From Cranoglanis bouderius (taxonomy: Eukaryota; Chordata; Actinopteri; Siluriformes; Cranoglanididae): a stretch of DNA of 64,000 nt. Each line of letters starts with the position of its first letter. Position 1 is the first letter of the stretch. The notes beneath the pieces are model-generated. The model worked only from the letters and a program-made list of their open reading frames with translations, did not search any database and had not been told where the DNA came from. This document shows, one piece after another, positions 1-13,100 of this stretch. The stretch covers positions 30,001 to 94,000 of the forward strand of contig CM042552.1 in the NCBI GenBank assembly GCA_023630585.1, written 5' to 3'. The translations under genes were made by a program, and so were the position numbers.

Positions 1-235
1 GCTACGTTGTTGTACCCGAATCAGGCTTTGGTGATGGAATTATGGCAAGACTTTATCCGCAGTTGAGTGTGGCAGTTGTTTGAGGCTAATTTGTTACTCC
101 TGATTTAGGCTTTGGTGATGTTAATTAGCCGTAGCTTTATCCGTAGTTGGGTATTAGGTTGTGGGTATTGTCTTGGTGATGGCTTTGATGATGGTAATCC
201 CTGTATCCGTGGTTGGGTATTTGTACTGATTGGAA
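1..235. repeat. Degenerate tandem repeat (GGCTTTGGTGATG / TTTATCCGYAGTTGGGTAT words)
   Basis: The words GGCTTTGGTGATG (about 24 and 110), a variant near 172-193, and TATCCGCAGTTG / TATCCGTAGTTGGG / TATCCGTGGTTGGG (about 54, 139 and 208) recur in the same order at roughly 70-90 base spacing. This suggests an old minisatellite. No coding product is recognised. Confidence 0.4.
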
Positions 236-2840
236 TTGTTCAGGCCAAGCTATTATTACTGGTTCAGGTTTTGGAAACTGGGCAAGCTGATTTAACTATT
301 TTAAGTTTTTTATTTTAACCCCTCTCCTGCTTTATCTAAAGAGGTCTGCTATAGGTCAAATATTTGTTCGTTGTAGCTGATGTTTCAACCTTTTAGGTTT
401 CATTTGTTGTTTATTTATTTATGTTTTTATGTATTACTTATGTATTAATCATTAAATCATTTATTTACTTATGTATCTAGTTTATCATTATAATTTTTTG
501 CATACTAAGACTTTTACTAAATTTTAAGACACATCATCAGTAGTGCTCCTCAGAGTCATCGAGTGTTTCGGCCTTTAATCACTATACACCCTCATCTGAG
601 GTGGCCAGCCGTGGGTCGATCACTCCCCGGCCTGTGTCCCATAGCCAATCAATTATATTTGTAAAGTGCTTTTAAATATAGGTATTGCTAAGATGTGACT
701 TTATTTAAAAACGTTAGTTTGGTTAAATGGGGTTTTATTGTTCCATCTATTTTTTTCAACTTATTTGTTTTGACTATAATAGTAAGATTTAAATGACAAT
801 TAGTTATTAATTTTCTAGCCAAAATATTATATTTGTAAAGCACTTTTAACTGTGGGTATTGTTAAGAAGCTATTTTTTCTGGCTAATAAATTAGTTTTTT
901 TATGGCAAGATTTAGACTTCAATTAATTTTAAAGCTTTTACAGATTTTAAACTAAAAAAATTCAAGTTGCTATAAAGTGTGGTGCACAATGGACTGGTGC
1001 ATGGGCGGTGCTAAGTCACCAAGTAGAAGACTTGGCCCCATTTAAGGTCTGTTGGTCCCAGACCACCCAACAGAGTGCTGTCCTAGTGGACCCAGGAGGG
1101 CTGGCTACTTACCTAGCTCTGACCAGAATGACTCTTGTTAACACCGCAAAGTTTCCCGAGTCACCCGAACAGAGCCTGTGACTTGGTCTATCCAGCTAAA
1201 AATGCCTAATTATCTAACACCGCTAACTTTCATTAACACCGCAAGGTATCCAGGCTGTCCGGCCACGTCCCCTCTAGCTAAGGCAGGGGTCCGGAGGTAG
1301 GTCCCATGCAATATGTCACCTCCAGATGGCCCTGGTCGGGTAGCAACCCAGCGGACGACTTCCCTACCTGTAACCACCTCACAAGGAGCTGGAACCCTAC
1401 GGGAAGCCATCAAGCTTCTACTGGGTTGTGTCCCCTAGGGTTAAGCGTGTGTTACATTACTACTCTTACATTACTCTGTAAGAGTAGATTCGGGAAGTAA
1501 TCAGGCTTCTACTGACGTAGCCACCCCCCGGCTCGGAGCATGAGTGGTTGTGTCTGACCAAGTCATTGCTAGGAACCGGTGTTCCTGGTTATGGTAGATT
1601 CTAAAATTTTTTAAATGCTCCTAAGGCCTATATGTGTGTGAACATCGGAAAGAGGGGGTTCTATTGTGTAAGTAGAAGAAAACTGCGTGTGTATAGCTAC
1701 AACGGTTGCTGAAATATTTGCGTTTAAAGTCAGAAATGAAAAGGACCATGATTATCTTTTTCTCGAATATAAAGTAGTTTAGTGCTGCACATAATTATCT
1801 TGTCCAGCGAATCATAAGCGGCTGCACGTCTACCCTCAGTGGGACTTGTGTTGAGAAGGAAAGGCTGTGATGTGCAGTTTTGCTGATTTTAATGGGTCTC
1901 CTTCATCCATTACACTGTGCTTTCCACAAGCACTGAATAAAGGTGTGATCCACGAAGGAGGCCTGTGAAGGTCCAGCCCCTATACCGGTTGAGTCACCAT
2001 GGGGGGCGGGACTAAGTTTTACAGACAGACATACAGACCCGGGCACAAACTTCTGGTTTTATGTATATATTTATGTGTTAAATTAATTATTTTTATACTA
2101 TCTTATCTAGATATATTGGTTTTTATCCATTCATAATGATTTATTTTTATTTACTTATTTATTGAAATCTACCAGTCTAGGACTCTGGATTCATGGGGTG
2201 CGGGACTTTTGGGACCGCTAGAGGAGTCTTAAGGACTCCTTCCTCTTTTTCTTTCTTGTGTGTGTGATACTAATCAGACTAACATAAGACTGAAGTGGTT
2301 GATGTTTTTTAGTACATATACTTTTAGCACTTTAACCCATTTTAAGCACTTTTTTAACCACCTTCTGTACCACATGGATAGATCCTTAGAAGATCCAGAT
2401 CCAACTAGGAATCCAGAGTCCAGATGGGTAGTACAGATTTCAGGACCTCTCTCCTTCTAGCACCCTATCTAGGGTTAGGGTTTGATAGCAGTAGGGGTCC
2501 CCCTCCCACCTCATCATCCACCCATATTCTTTCACTTCTCTTCATTCCCCTATTTAGCACTTACTACTGGGACTATTCAAGGGGCACACAAGGTTTTCAC
2601 TTTATGATGTGTGGATTTATCAACACAAAATTACTTATTTAGAGTGTATTAGTATCCTTTTTCACTTTTTATTTTGCTGTGGGTAGCACTTACATTGATA
2701 GCACTTATATAATTGATAGCACTTTGCACGAAAACTGTTAGCACCATGTTTAGTCCCAGTACCTCCAATTTCAATAAAACCTAAATTCTGGTTACCAATT
2801 TGTCAAGTTGTACGTATTCTGTATAGCTCTTTTCTATAAT
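236..2840. other. Unassigned 3' flanking sequence, AT-rich with repeat-like blocks
   Basis: No gene is recognised. A block beginning ATATTTGTAAAG, followed about 25 bases later by GGTATTG, occurs at about 656 and again at about 829. The stretch 980-2040 is less AT-rich and repeat-like, with an AATAAAGGTGTGATCC motif at about 1937, but I cannot assign a family. Short ORFs here have no recognisable similarity. Confidence 0.3.
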
Positions 2841-2844
2841 TGAA

Positions 2845-2970
2845 AACCCTAACCCCTGACCCTAACCCCCTAACCCTAATCCCTAACTCTGACTCTGACC
2901 CCTAACCTTAACCCCTAACCCTGACCTTAACCACTAATCCCTTAACCCTAAACCCTAACCTTAACCTATG
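2845..2970. repeat. Degenerate telomere-like CCCTAA/CCCTGA tract
   Basis: Runs of CCCTAACCCC, CCCTGACCC and CCTTAACCC over about 125 bases are variants of the vertebrate telomere repeat on the C-rich strand. They are interstitial, imperfect and flanked by ordinary sequence. Confidence 0.75.
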
Positions 2971-2974
2971 TCCT

Positions 2975-4736
2975 AATCCTGTAACGTATGACGGTGTCCA
3001 AACTGATTTCTGAATTAACCTAGGCTTAACATAAAAAAAATGTTTCACCACTCAGGTGACCGAGAGTAACCCCGAGAGGCCTCCTGCGGCCAGATACCCC
3101 TTTGGAATGCAAAAGACTCTTGCAAACACCCAGAGGACTTACACCTACAATAAAAGAGACCTTTCATGAACCTAACGGGTGTGAACGTCTGGAAGACTTC
3201 ACAATTAGGTTCATCAGCAGGGGTCAACCAAAACCCCGACCAAGGGCCTGTAAATCTCTGATCTAATCTCTGTTTACAACCACATGGACTAGCATCAGAG
3301 CCGACCAGGCTAGGAGGAAAAACGTCCTCCCCAAAGGTCACCCTGAGGTGACCAAGGACCGGTGGGACATTAGAAGAACACCAGCCCCCTCTTCTGGACA
3401 TACACACACTCACGCACACACAGTGAAAATGTCTCTTGAATGTAACATATAATCATATTTCCAGATAGTTATAATGTATTCATATATGCATGTGTTATAT
3501 GTCTAGATAACCTAACTATAGTGATTTTAGATAGTTTGAGCGAGAAGCTAATTTTAAGTTGTCTGTAACCATGTCTAATGATCCTTCACTGTCCAAGATA
3601 TCATAATCTCATTAAGTTTGGTACCAAAATCATTGTCTCGTAATATGCCAATTAACGATGCATACTACAGGACGATGGGATGTATCATTCTATACTTTTC
3701 CATATTTCATCTTAATCCAAACTTAATACAAACCCCGCCTTGACATGCGACCCGCTCTGGGACAGACCAAGAAAGTTCTCCCCCCAGAACGTTCTCATCT
3801 CTCTGGATTCGCCAGCAGCTCAGAGAGGCGTGTACGTTGGCATTGTCCATAAAAGACCACGACACGCGTTCCTCTACACTTCTCTCTTCCTCTTTACCTA
3901 CACTTTACTTCCTTACTTTACTTTCTACTTTTACTCTCCTTTTTCTTTACTTTGACTTCACTTTTCTCTCTCTCTCTCACGGACTTGCTCTCTTCCGCCT
4001 TCTTTTTCCGGTACTCCTCTGGACTCTCCTTTGTCTCGTTAAACCACATGGCAATTACCGTTTTCTTTCTTCTTTCTACTTTGGCGAGACCCAACACCCC
4101 GACTCTACCAACGCAGAAGATTCAGCAAACTCCTCGCTAAATCTACGAACCAAGGGCCCTCGTGAATGGCATAAAACTAATGCAAGTATAAATTTTAATT
4201 GATCTATAGAGGTGTCCTTTTAAGCCAGTGCCCCTGTTGAAGGTGAATTCAATTCATTGCTGATTCTCGAGGTTAAACTGTTGTGTGTTCTGCCATTGTT
4301 AATTTCATCATCATTTTCCTTTTGTTTCTTTCACTTTCCCTGTATATATGTATTATTTGTTTATACCTCGTTGTGTATATCAGTAGTTTTACGTAGTTAT
4401 TAAAATCCATGGTTATCACGCTGGATCGTCTCTGTTTTTACTCATGGCAAGGTTCATTTTTAACGTTGCTTTTCACTACACACTGTATTTCTTTTAACTT
4501 AGAATAAACTATACTTCGTGGCCAGAAGAATAATTTATTCTTTTAGAGTAATACGAAGACTGCCCTGGTAAGTTTGGTGGACAAACAGATCAAGCTGCTT
4601 CGCATTTAATTCTAGAGCTAATCTACAGTAATTAATATAACATTCCTTTTCATGGTCGATTTATATCCATAACTAATCAGAACACGCTTCGATTAGAGCT
4701 ATAGATATATTTCACCCATTTGAGCTAGATTCGCTA
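2975..4736. other. Unassigned flanking sequence
   Basis: A moderately GC-rich block at 3045-3420 and a pyrimidine-rich block at 3720-4140 look like interspersed-repeat sequence, but I do not recognise a family. The reading frames here are low-complexity (Ser/Leu/Thr rich). The rest is AT-rich with no visible gene. Confidence 0.3.
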
Positions 4737-4935
4737 CAACCCTAACCTTTAATACCAACTCCAACCCTTAATCCTAAACCTAACCTTTAACCCCTTAACT
4801 TCTAGACCCTGAACCATAACCCCAACCCCCTAACCTTAACCCCCTTACCCTAACCCCAATTTTTTACCCTTAATACCTAGGGTTAACCCAACCCTAACCA
4901 TAACCCACTTCCCTCAACCTCAAGACCCCTCCCCT
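4737..4935. repeat. Second degenerate telomere-like CCCTAA tract
   Basis: ACCCTAACC, CCCTTAACC and CCCCAACCC words repeat over about 200 bases, more decayed than the tract at 2845. Confidence 0.7.
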
Positions 4936-4989
4936 CCCCTCTTTTGTTTCCCTCCTTTATAGTCCCAGTCCCTCCAATTTCAATAAAAC

Positions 4990-5125
4990 CAATAAAAAAA
5001 TTTGGTTTTATTTGGTGTGGGTCTTGAACTGGGGACCTTGTGGTCTATAGACCAGTTGTTATGCCACCACCCCATGGTAGTCCTGTACTTGTGCATGACT
5101 CTTTAAAAAAAAAAAAAAAAAAAAG
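4990..5125 (-). mobile_element. Possible tRNA-derived SINE fragment
   Basis: The reverse complement holds GTGGCATAACAACTGG (A-box-like), then about 45 bases on a B-box-like AGTTCAAGACC. A homopolymer A run lies at 5106-5124 on the plus strand. Order and spacing fit a tRNA-like SINE head, but the family is not identified and the A box is weak. Confidence 0.4.
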
Positions 5126-5167
5126 TGTGCCCATGCCATAAGGGGCAATTGCCCGTACAAGAATATT

Positions 5168-5232
5168 TTATTTTCCCCTAACCATTACCCTAACCCCAAG
5201 CCTAACCCCTAACCCCTAACCATAACCCTCTG
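5168..5232. repeat. Third short telomere-like CCCTAA tract
   Basis: CCCTAACC and CCCCTAACCCC words over about 65 bases, again imperfect. Confidence 0.6.
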
Positions 5233-5284
5233 GCTGCTCATTAGGCATAAATTCATACATTTAAAATCTATATCCTGAATTTAT

Positions 5285-5370
5285 ATATTTCTGTAAAGCT
5301 GATCTGAGACAATGTCCATTGTTAAAAGCACTATACAAATACAACTGAATTGAATTTAATTGAATTTCTC
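5285..5370 (+). mobile_element. LINE 3'-tail remnant
   Basis: The stretch CTGTAAAGCTGATCTGAGAC, then ATGTCCATTGTTAAAAGC and a simple TTGAATT tail, matches the 3' end commonly carried by fish LINE copies, which end in short tandem repeats. Only the tail is present. Confidence 0.5.
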
Positions 5371-5448
5371 AAGTTCAACAATGAGAGAAAGAAAATAAAC
5401 CTTGCGTCTTACTGATGTTTGCATAACAAAAATTTCATTTAGGTGCAT

Positions 5449-5857
5449 ACACTCCTGGGCAAAAAAAAAAAAAAAAGAATTAAACAAATGCACTCCTGAG
5501 ACCTCATGTGCCACCTTTTGCTCTTTTACTTTTGCTGCAGTGAACTGTTTGGGGAAAAGCTATTCACTTATATAGCTATTCACTTCTTGTATGCAAGGAT
5601 AACATGTCTGAGTATACAAAATTAAAATAAAGTTAAAATAAAATAAAAGCTGCCTGCAAGTTTACACACAAGTCAAACATTTAAAGAAATCAAAGTCAAA
5701 AGCTATCCCATACTGAGTTACTTTATCTATTTCTTTAAGTCTTTCTAATTTCCTGACCAATAATTTCTTATTAAGACCAGTAAAAGCTTAATATTTTACA
5801 ATTTTGGGCTTGGCCCATTTTTTTGTTTTTTGTTTTTTTGCCCAGGAGTATAGTAAA
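5449..5857. mobile_element. Non-autonomous DNA transposon (MITE) with ACTCCTGGGCA terminal repeats
   Basis: Starts ACTCCTGGGCA and ends TGCCCAGGAGT, an 11-base inverted repeat, next to TA dinucleotides that could be the target duplication. The interior includes TTGGGCTTGGCCCA near the right end. A second copy lies at 14103-14441. No transposase reading frame is present. Confidence 0.7.
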
Positions 5858-6606
5858 ATATAATGCACTTCACAGTAGTCCAGTACATGCTGTGGCTGTA
5901 GCATACACATTCAAATCCCACCGCCTGTTGCACTACACACACCAGCTAGGGATCTATCTGATTGTAGAATGACTAGGTGGATTATAGTAATATTCAGTTA
6001 TGTGGAAATACTGAGGAAACTGAGCAAAATTTATTGCATTGATATAATTCTCCTGGAATCACTTTGTGGTTAAACATATCAAGAGAAAATAAAGTTGTTA
6101 GACAGGCTTGAATGTTTACTTGTGATGTAAGGAGAGAACACCTCAGTTTGTAACCAAAACAATTGGCAACGACTAGGTGACTTTTCTTAAAGATTGCAAA
6201 CATGATGTGCTATATCAGAAACTATGAGATGAAGATGAGGAGTCTGCCTACACAGTTGTCCCCTCCACAGAAATGTATAAACGTCTTTGTTTTGCTTCGT
6301 TTGTATTAATGCAGTGAACTAGCCAGCCATGCATTATTACCTTGCGTTAGTTACTAATTCTAGCCTCGTGAATTAGGATTCTAGTAAACATGGAACAAAA
6401 GAAATAATATTAAAAGGAAAATAAATTATAAACTGGAAATTTAACAGAAGTTTGGTATAAAGAACAAACTTTAGTAGACCTAATAATGACACAGAATATT
6501 GTAACAGTTGATATTTTAGAAAATAAACTATAACCATATTCAAAAATATAGAACAAAGGCTAATTGTGATTTTGAAGTTAGCAAATAATTTTACTATGCA
6601 TTGATT

Positions 6607-6611
<5 letters not shown>
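5858..6611. other. Unassigned AT-rich 3' flank
   Basis: No gene or clear repeat was recognised between the MITE and the TA tract. Confidence 0.3.

Positions 6612-6677
<66 letters not shown>
6612..6677. repeat. (TA)n microsatellite
   Basis: About 66 bases of uninterrupted TA, followed by TACATACATA. It lies about 360 bases beyond the stop codon of the giant gene. Confidence 0.95.
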
Positions 6678-6682
<5 letters not shown>

Positions 6683-7032
6683 CATATATTAAAACCATAT
6701 TGACAGAAATAAAGGATTATATACCAATAGATTATTCAAAAGATTAATTATTTAAAGATTTTAAAAATGACATTAGATTAGTTATACCCCAACATTTGTA
6801 TTCAAAGTAATAGACCAAATATGCTCAAACACAGAGAAACATCATAATAAAACATCTACAAAAATTGTATTACAAAAATGTTGGTAATAATATCTATAAT
6901 AATAATTAATTGAAATATGTGAAATAAATATATTAATATATTCCACTGGCGGTACTGAAACAACAGATACATGGTGAATAACAGCAATTAGATCTGATTA
7001 TAGAAATTAGTGATAGTAGATAAAAGCTGAAG

Positions 7033-7124
7033 TTATGTTGTGTGAAGAGCGTGTGTGATAGTCAGGAGTCCTACACACAGAAGGAGGAACCGTGTTCCAG
7101 CATGAAACATAGGTGCACCCGACG
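7033..7124 (-). CDS. Terminal exon: GPI-anchor type C-terminal signal and stop
   Basis: On the minus strand a pyrimidine-rich acceptor ending TTTCAG precedes CGTCGGGT. The exon begins two bases into a codon, matching the phase-1 donor of exon 20 of unit 0 (9401-9402). It encodes A-SGAPMFHAGTR, then the hydrophobic run FLLLCVGLLTITHAL, then HTT and TAA (stop at 7033-7035). Small residues (S/G/A), a short polar spacer and a terminal hydrophobic stretch with no cytoplasmic basic tail are the pattern of a GPI-attachment signal, as in mesothelin. A single-pass membrane anchor is less likely because almost nothing follows the hydrophobic run. The choice of exon rests on phase, acceptor quality and product; no transcript is available to confirm it. 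Confidence 0.75.
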
Positions 7125-10058
7125 CTGAAACACACACAAAGACAAACACAAATTAGATAAAAATGCTGGATAACATTTGTTTAATATCTGTTTATACTAA
7201 CCCCATTTCCATAAAAGTTGGGATTTTTTCCTAAAATGCAATAAAAACAAAAATCTGTGATTTGTCAAGTCTCTTGAAACTTTAATTAACTGACAAAAGT
7301 ACAAAGAAAAGATATTCAATGTTTTCACTGACCAACTTAATTGTATTTTGTAAATATAAACAAATTTAGAATTTGATGCCTTTAACACACTCAAAGAAAA
7401 GTTGGGACAGAGGCATGTTTACTGCTGTGTTACATCACCCTTCCTTTTAATTAAACTTTTTAATGGTTTGGGAAGGATACTATTTGTTGCAATTTTGCAA
7501 GTCGAATTTTTGCCCATTCTTGCATGATACAAGATTTCAGCTGCTCAACAGTCCTTGGTCACCATTGTCTGATTCTCCTCTTCATGATGCGCCATAGGAG
7601 ACAGACACACACTCTGTGTCTATGAAGCCATGCTGTTGTAGCACGTGCAGAATGAGGCCTGGCATTGTCCTGCTGAAATAACCATGGACTTCCTGGGAAA
7701 AGACATTGCCTTGATGGCAGCATATGTCTCTCTGAGGGTGGTGGTAGCTCAGTGGTTAAGAAGTTGGGCTATTGCTCAGAAGGTCGTGAGTTCAAATCCC
7801 AGCACCACCAAGCTGCCACTGTTGAGCACTTGAGCAAGGCCCTCAACTGCTCCCTGGGCATGTTCATGGTTTGTAGGGTCCACTAACTTGGATGGGTTAA
7901 ATGCAGAGGACAAATTCCTAGTATGGGTTACCATACATTGGCTTTCACATGTCACTTTCACTTCTAAAATCCCAATATATGTACATATGCATGTCATAGA
8001 TGCCCTGATGCACCCCCGTACCATCACAGATGTGTTTCCGCATAGGCTTCCTCCTTGGGTTGCACTTCTGGATGCAGCAGTGGACTTAAGTTAAGTGACT
8101 TTTAAGTGGTTTTCCGAAGTACTCCCAAACCCATGTGGTTATATTTATCATAGTAGCATGACGATTTCACAGGCAATGCCGCCTGAGGGCTCAAAGGTCA
8201 CGCACATTCAAAAGTGGTTTCCGGCCTTGCCCTTTACGCAATGAGATTTCTCCAGATTCACTGAATCTTTTCACAATATTATGCACTGTAGATGGTGAAA
8301 GACCTCAATTCTTTGCAATCTTGCATTGAGCAATGTTCTTTTTGAACTGACTCACAATTCTCTCAGAATTCTCTCCCAAAGTTTGGCACAAAGTGGTGAG
8401 CTAGATATCATTTAAATTTTAATAATTAATTCATTCATTCATTATCCTTCCACTTTTCCTAGTGTGGATTGTGATGGCAAAATGATGAGAAGGTGAACCC
8501 CAGCCACAGATTCCAGCTCCTCCCCAGATATTTCCAACCCAACTGTGAGACATAATTCCTCCATCAGATCCTGGGTCTGGCCCTGGCTCTCACTCCAGTG
8601 GGACGTGCCTGATATAGCTCTATTGAGAGCCAATTAGGGTATGTTCTTGTGAGGTTCCCAAACCACTTCAACTGGCTCTTCTCAATTCGGAGAAGCAGTG
8701 ACTCTGAGGCTCTCCTGAGTTGTTGAGCCCCTCACCCTATGACCGTGATTAAGCCCAGCAACCCTGCTGAGGAACCTCACTTCCACCATCTATACTCACA
8801 ACCATGTTCTTTCACTCATTACCCACAGTCCGTGACCATAGGTGAGAAAAGAGACATAGACTGAAAATAGACTGACAGCTTCATCCACAATCTGAGCTCC
8901 TGTTTCATCACCACAGGCTGATGCAGCAACTGTAACACTGCTGATGCTGAAACATCAATCAAAACAAACAAAACAAAACTCTTCTCTTGCTTAAAGGCTT
9001 ACTATACTATTTATTTGTTTTATGTTCTAGGATAGAACATGCATCATGAACATCTATTATGTGACAGTTGCTAACTTTAGGCATCTGATGCTGGTATTTT
9101 AAGTAAACCTGAACTTTAGCTGATAGCTCTTTGGTTGTCATATCAAAATTCCAAGTTTCCAGGAGTAACATTTGAGCATGAGTATTGTTCTGACAGTCCT
9201 ATTTGGTAATAATTTCTTAGTACCTAGCTCTAACTAACTGAATAATGTGGATGATAATGATACAATAAACAGAATCCATAATGAAAACACATACTTTTTT
9301 ATATAAAAAAGTTCAATAAATGTGGAACTGAACACTAAACTGGTGATAGGATAAACTCTGGATTACTGTAGCAGTGTGCTATTTGGTAAACAGTGTTCTT
9401 ACCCTGAGCTGTGGTATTGGCAGAAGTCATTTGGTTTGTCTGGCTGGTGGTTGCAGTAGTGATTGTTGATTGAGATGTCACAAGGGGGATTTTGCCCCCA
9501 ACCAGGCCAATGTTCAGGGTGTTCAAATCAGATTGGTACTGCTGAGCCACCCAGGACTGAACCACTGAGGAGTTCTCAAACAGCTTCAGATCAGCCAAAT
9601 TCACCCCAAGTAGACCTTGCACTGTGCTTACATTTAAGGCCTGAAACACAAAAACATAAAAATTTACATTTTACATTTACGTTTATAGCATTTGGCAGAT
9701 GCCCTTATCCAGAGTGACTAACATTTTACAACTGAGCAGTTGAGGGTTAAGGTCTTTACTCAAGGGCCCAGCAGTGGCAGCTTGGTGGTGCTGGGATTTG
9801 AACTCACAACCATCTGATCAAATGTTAGCAAACTTTTTTTACTAATTATATTTTTGCACCAAATTTTTTAAACAAAATTCTCAGCTATTAACTAAACTTT
9901 GCAGTAAAAAGGCAGCACCTCTGTGGCCAGATCTGCTAAAACAGCTGTAATGATATTTCATACCATGATAACAGCAGGGTTTAGATTCATGAAGGTGGTG
10001 ATGTCCATGCTGACATTCTTGGTAGAAAGAGATCGTATATCTTGCACAGGAGCACCGC

Positions 10059-10103
<45 letters not shown>

Positions 10104-13100
10104 TGTATTAAGTTGGTGCATTTGAGTAATATAAACATAGATTAGCACTTGTCTTTATCATTTTGTAATTGAGCATCAATAAGAACATTCCTTCACTTTA
10201 TTAATTTTTTTATATTGACCCCATTGCCTCCCAATTTTACCAATACCCATCCACTAGTTAGCCAGCTCTTCCTTATCACATGACAGATATAGGGTAGGGT
10301 GAAATTTTGCACATCCTTCCTCCAAGACACATGAAGCCAGCAAACTGCATCTTACATTTACATTAACATTTACGGCATTTGGCAGACGCCATTATCTTTT
10401 CACACTGCTGCTCATGATGCATCCCTTGGCTGTGTAACACACTCAGAAGAGAGATCTATCTGCCAAGATTGGCTAGCATTGCTCTGACTGATAGAGAAGA
10501 GAGCTTGCCTTTATGAGTATGCCCCTCCCACCCAGAGATTATTGCCAATTTTGCTCCTTTGGATTTCCTGCTGCAGATGGCTATGCAATATAAGGCATGA
10601 TTACTTTGTAAAATGTTATGGCTTTACTGCTACTGTTACAAATTTACAAGTTTTCTGTACATGTACATAAATGCATTAGTGTTTTTTGTTTTTGTTAAGT
10701 GAATGAACATTTAATCATGGTGTTTGGCTTTGTGTGTCGAAGCTTGTTACCCAGGTAAGGCCTGATGAGTTGGTAATATATTCCGGCAGTACTGTGTTGT
10801 CCGCTGAATGTGGAGTTGCTGATGATGTACAGAGCAGATTTCTGTTGAATGGAACACGAGGACAGATCCAGAGTGTTTGCATTCCTGCACAGTGAAAAAA
10901 AGTACTTAGGAATGCGTCAATACCATTTTTATTTTCAAGACTGAGTACATAGGGGTGGTGATATGGCAACAATATCATATGATGATTCATGATATGATCA
11001 TTATTTTCATGTTGGTTTTTAGCACTATTGTTTTTAGGATTCATGAACAGAGCAACCAAACTAATTTCCCTATTGATGAAAATAACTGCAGAGACCACTT
11101 AGGACAAAGTACCTTTTTTACAATCCATATCCACATCCAAACAAATTCTTTCTAAAATGAAAATGCATAAGTCATAATGATCAGCTATTTTTTTCCCTTA
11201 AACTCAGAATTATATCCTTGGCCAGGTCAAATAATGCAGCATAAGTTATGTCTTTCCACTACTGTTTTCTTATAAAGAGTGCCTTTTTCAAAACAATAGG
11301 TTATTGTTTGCTGTTTCTGGCTTTAGTGCTGTTAGAATCACATGTGGTCCCTGTGTCAACTGATTTTTGGCATACTCTTTAGAAAGTTCAATGCGGTGTC
11401 TAAATTTAACGCATACCCAATGTCATGCATTGATGACTTGTTCAACTGGTTAGGCACAGCTCACTTTTATTCAACAACGGATTTAACCAAGGGGCATTGG
11501 CAGATTCCCTTGACTCCAAGTCTGCCTTTTCCACTCCATTTGGGATACACCAATTTGTCACCCTTCTGTTTGGTTTGTGTGCACCGTTTTGATGTCTCAT
11601 GGACAGAATATTCTGCCCACACAGTGCCAGTGTTGCTGCTTATTTAGATGTCCATAATTTATAGTAATGAACATCTGAGAGTGGTCCTCAGATCCTTGAG
11701 ATTCTGAGAGGCAGGACTCACAAAAAAGCCAAAGAAGTGTGTGATTGGATGGGTGGAAGTACGGTATCTGGGTCATAGGCAGGTGCATCCCCAAATTGAT
11801 AAGACAGCAGCAATTGTAGCCTGACCAAGACCCAAGACCAAAAAGGGGGTGAGGCAGTTCTTGTGGATGGGTATTATCGTAGGTTTGTACCTAATTTTTC
11901 CACATCACCAGCCCACTGACTGACCTCACTAAAAAGAGAACACCAGATCTGGTCCAGTGGACGGAGCTGTGTGAGCGGGGTTTTTGTCAGGGGGTATGTG
12001 GCAGTGGGTGTGTGGTTGAGTGTCAGCAGTCGATGGAGAGGAGGCCGGTTGAAAAAAAAATTACAATAAAAGAAGGATAAGGCTTTGTAAAAAGTCGCCT
12101 GTCTCCCGAGTCCTCCTTCCCAACCACACACAAGGCAGGGTTTTACAGTGTGCACTCATTTTGGTCTCTTATCCAGGCTTTAAAATAAGAATCTGTATTT
12201 GTATGTGACTGTGTGTATGCGTGTGTACTTACTTCAAGCTCTCAGCAGAGATATTTTCCAGTACATTGACATCCAAAGAACAGATGTTGGAACCAACTGC
12301 ATTTATTTCAGCAGTTCCCAGAGTGTGATTAGCCACACTCAGATACCTTATAATCACTGCTTTACTCTACAAAACACACACAAGTAACTCTTAACAAATA
12401 CATCCATATTTGAGCAGTACTGACATGTTAGTTTCTTAATGTCACTAGCTCTATTTAACAAGAAATCCACAGCCAGAAGTCATCATCTGATGCAATCTAC
12501 TGTACCAGATGTTCATCATAGTTCTTTCACTCTCTCTCTCACAAACACACACACACACACACACACACACTTTTTTTATTACCATCTCTGGTGCCCAGTT
12601 TCCATTATCTGAGTTCATCAAAGAGGACAGTGTGTCGATTTTGATAATGTTCCACTTGGTGATATCCTCAATAGTTGCCACACGAGACGTAGAGCCCAGT
12701 AACTGTAGCACACTGTCATTAAGGCCTGATGGGTAGATCTACAACACAGACACACTTATTACCAATTCAAACACCATATAACAACCTAATAACTGTTCAC
12801 AATCTCCTCTGTCCTACAGCATTTAAAAGTCCAGTGTTCAGTACTACTGACCTGGTTTAACTTGTTTAGAATTACAGTCTGGAAACTGGTGTCCACCACT
12901 TTCTCAGTGATGGCTGCCAGGTTGTCTTGTAGGACAGTGATATTCAAACACAAATCAAACTGAGTGGAGTCATATCCCACAGGAAATGATGCGTCTGCAA
13001 TTGTCACGGTTGTGATGTTGCCAGTGGTGCATACTGAGAAAGAGAAACAATTCACTTTCAGCGCTGAGATACATGCAGGAACATGCACTGCAATCCTAGA

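Noticed and set aside
3837..4202. 121-codon plus-strand open frame with hydrophobic Ser/Leu/Phe-rich start
   Set aside because: It comes from a pyrimidine-rich low-complexity stretch, with no family similarity or splice context.
8442..8633. Small minus-strand open frame as a downstream exon of the giant gene
   Set aside because: Its product matches the C-terminal end of a LINE reverse transcriptase and lies inside the last intron.
9335..9402. Read-through C-terminus of exon 20 of unit 0 ending at a stop at 9335
   Set aside because: A strong donor (GTAAGA) precedes it, the tail would have no anchor signal, and a phase-matched GPI exon exists at 7033-7124.
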